From Tetrahymena thermophila SB210 (taxonomy: Eukaryota > Ciliophora > Oligohymenophorea > Hymenostomatida > Tetrahymenidae): a DNA stretch of 64,000 nt. The notes under the pieces were generated by a model. The model saw nothing but the letters and a program-made list of their open reading frames with translations. It made no database searches and had not been told where the DNA came from. How positions within the stretch are numbered: position 1 is the stretch's first letter; each line of letters opens with the position of its first letter. Below are positions 61,701 to 64,000 of this stretch, piece by piece. The stretch is taken from NCBI RefSeq assembly GCF_000189635.1, contig NW_002476270.1, positions 248,001 through 312,000 on the forward strand. The letters run 5' to 3'. The position numbers were made by a program, and so were the translations under genes.

Positions 61701-64000
61701 TTTGTTAAAGAATTTTTCAAAATCTTTTAAAAACACTTGAAATAAATGAAGTTTTGCATTTCTCTTTTTGATTCATCAGGTTGTTTATCAATAATCTCAA
61801 TGACTAAATTGATTATATTTTGAATAGTATATGTTTACAATTGCTAATTATTTAAGTCAAGGTAGAGAAGTGTATGATCTAAATAAGCAAATATTCTCTC
61901 ATAAAAAACTTATAAATCTATAGGTTTTTCAAAATATCCAATATTGACTTGATTCTTATTTTTTTGATTAACCTCAAAGAGTATCATTTTGATGAGATAA
62001 TCGTTTTAATTTAAAACAATATTTTATCTTACATTTTCATTAAATAATATGCTTTAAAAAAGTTTTCTGTATGCTTAAGAGCTCTGTTCTTTTCTTCTTA
62101 AAGACAATAAATTTCTTAAGTAGGGTAAATTTTTACCAATTTCTAAAGAATTAAACTCCATTTCAATCAATATATTGTTTTTTCCAATTAATTTTTAACT
62201 TCCAGTTTTGTAGAATTGCTTAGATAAAGTGCAGAAATCTGCTTCATCAGAAAGATATTTACTTTCATTCCAGTTTTGTTATTTATCTTATTTATAAATG
62301 TAATTTGATAGGAGATACATTTATTTAATTTAATCACCAATTTTATTATATTAGCTCACATTTTAAGAATTTAAATTTGATAGCTAATTCTCTTTCTTTT
62401 AGTTGAATAGGCTTATTATAGAAATTGGTTACCCATTTTATTAAAGTTAAACATTTATTGCTTTAGATTCTTGCTCAAGACTTTGTAGCCTTGACTCCAT
62501 AGCATTATTATTTTATGTTTGTTATTTTTCAGTATTTTAATTTATACTTTTTAGTTCACTAGTATTCTAAATTTCCTCAGCGTTTTTAAGGAAACTGGTG
62601 TTAATTATATTAGATTTTACATCAACTAATTCATTTTTGGAAAAAGATTGCTCTGTTTTTATCAAATTATGAGAATAAAGCGAAGAGGGGTTATTCTTAA
62701 TTACATTCTATCCAATAATACTTTTATTTTTAATCAAACTTACATTTTTAATACTGATAGCATTATCTTTATCTTTCTGTACCTGTTTATCTAAATTTTG
62801 TAAAAAAGCTTCTTTCTCTGTAAAAAAGCTTCCAACTTCAAATATTTTTTAAAATTCAGTAATTTCTTCTTTGAAGTTTTCCTTAATAAGTAATTATTGC
62901 ATTTAGTTAAGCTTTTTAAAGAAAAAATCATAAAATTTTTAACCAAAATTTCCTAATAGTATAAGTTCGATTTTTGGCAATTCCTTTTTATATTTACCGA
63001 TAGATAGTATTAATTAAAGTTATTAAAAATATTATTTACTTCAGGATACCATGAACTTTAAGCTAGATTTGAGAAGACTATGTTAAGATCTGTCATAAAT
63101 GGTACCAGATATTTAAAGATATAGCTCAGAACTCCATAAGGCTCTTCTAGAATACTCTTTTTATTTAATGGCATAATATTCTTAAGATAGTTTAATGTGT
63201 AGGTCTGGAGATAGCATTAGTGTAAATTTGAAAGAGTCTAAGAATTTCTTACTTACTATATAAAATTTTCTACTTCAGAATTCTTTTCATCTTTGTAATT
63301 TTCCAAAAATTTAATTTATTCTCTTAAAAATTTTATAATTGCCTAGTTTCTGATAATGTCTGAAGGATAGTTTTATGTCTTCAACCATAAACTATCAATA
63401 GTCTACATTAGTTCTATTTTTAATATTAACTTCAAAAAATTTTCTTCATTTTATTAATTGTAAAAATCTTCTGAACTAAGAATGCTAAACAGGTATTGTG
63501 TTGAAAAAATCAATTTCATCTAATCATTAAATTTGTCCTTTGTCCTAACATTTGAATAGATAATTCTGGCCGTTCTAAGAGCATAAGCTTGATATAAGTA
63601 AGGGAGCTATTTAAATTTTATTTTATTATAATAAAATAAGTAAAAATTCTTAAAAATAAATAGTAATTTACTCTATCTTTCTGTATCCAATCCATTTCAA
63701 AGCTAAGTTTTTTACTATTTTCTTCTGTTAAATTAAGTTAAATTAAATTTATTGTTTATAATATATTTTAAAAAGTTACTTTGTATTTATTGAATATTTA
63801 GTTTGATAGAATTTAGAATTTTCATTTAATTTTGATCCAATTTTTGTTCTTCATCTTCATTTATTTCTTAATCGTCTTCATCTCTCAAAATAAAATTCTT
63901 CATTCCAAAAAATTTATAAATATTTTCAGTTTAGAATATCTCCTTAAAAATTTAATTGGCAATATTTTCTCTATAAATTCCTTTTTTCAAGAAGAGATTG
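58754..64000 (-). CDS. IP3-receptor/ryanodine-type calcium release channel, 5' end outside window
   Basis: Minus strand, entering at 64000 and ending with TGA 58754-58756. The 60600-64000 part is helical and Lys/Glu/Asn-rich, as in the cytosolic solenoid, with introns. The membrane domain lies at about 59244-60150: KLLTFIFNYFEIFRSINFLL, KITILILFGFDLFMLIFQIL, VVLYTPVLFLTLFFNDFFA, then DALNIFKVVWNMKVKIISTL leading into ILYFILIYTFSLISFLV (human LLNVIKSVTRNGRSIILTAV, VLALILVYLFSIVGYLF). The S6 exon 59244-59339 has YEDIYLFFYIFCVVSLIW; 59049-59191 has AYFIDAFTQLRIQ (human VIIDTFADLRSEK) and CLICTLDR; 58754-58996 has NVHNQWDYLKYI and EEYTSTEAYIF (human HNMWHYLCFI, TEYTGPESYV). These tetrameric channels release Ca2+ from internal stores. 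The C-terminal Cys/His linker is kept (C-x2-C ... H-x4-H). The usual GGGVGD filter is not present. Confidence 0.85.
59404..59448 (-). other. Divergent pore segment of the IP3R-like channel
   Basis: Between the CENFLSCFSIFLDSTLRS pore helix and S6, the family has SGGGVGD after LRS; here LRS is followed by LVSSSPIYEPIYE. No glycine is present in the segment. Confidence 0.7.

Overview
This window reads as ciliate macronuclear DNA, most likely Tetrahymena or a close relative. Base composition is roughly 20-25% GC. Long gene frames run through many in-frame TAA and TAG codons, which must be read as glutamine, and every frame I could follow ends at TGA. Introns are short, almost pure A/T, GT...AG, and usually 40-100 bases. 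With a standard code nearly every gene here would look fragmented.

Layout, left to right: (1) <1-1528, minus: 3' part of a coiled-coil protein with a SAM-type domain. (2) 1529-3765: AT-rich spacer with microsatellites. (3) 3766-7302, plus: Ser/Gln/Asn-rich low-complexity protein. (4) 7720-8553, plus: intronless class I methyltransferase. (5) 8764-13433, minus: multi-exon karyopherin resembling exportin-7/RanBP16. (6) 14195-15425, minus: small protein with repeated IPGYxG-type motifs, like axonemal microtubule inner proteins. (7) 16512-31465, plus: complete axonemal dynein heavy chain with AAA1-AAA6 and stalk. (8) 31930-37709, plus: very long HP1-like protein, with an N-terminal chromodomain and a C-terminal chromoshadow domain separated by about 1,500 disordered residues. 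(9) 38743-41511, minus: intronless BRCA2-like protein. (10) 42439-49885, plus: a 2,294-residue protein of ten exons, unrecognised but probably a beta-sandwich/solenoid protein. (11) 49886-52830: large AT-rich gap. (12) 52831-56406, plus: second Ser/Asn/Gln-rich protein. (13) 57171-58543, plus: 336-residue UEV-like plus coiled-coil protein, possibly Vps23/TSG101-like. (14) 58754->64000, minus: 3' part of an IP3-receptor/ryanodine-type calcium release channel.

Functional themes: cilia (6 and 7, divergently arranged), nucleus and chromatin (5, 8, 9), and membrane traffic or calcium release (13, 14). I see no mobile element, virus-like element, CRISPR array, rRNA or tRNA. The main points to follow up are the BRCA2-like gene with only two weak BRC-type motifs, the giant HP1-like protein, the channel lacking the usual GGGVGD filter, and the unrecognised 2,294-residue protein. 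All functional calls come from reading translations by eye; no database search was run.
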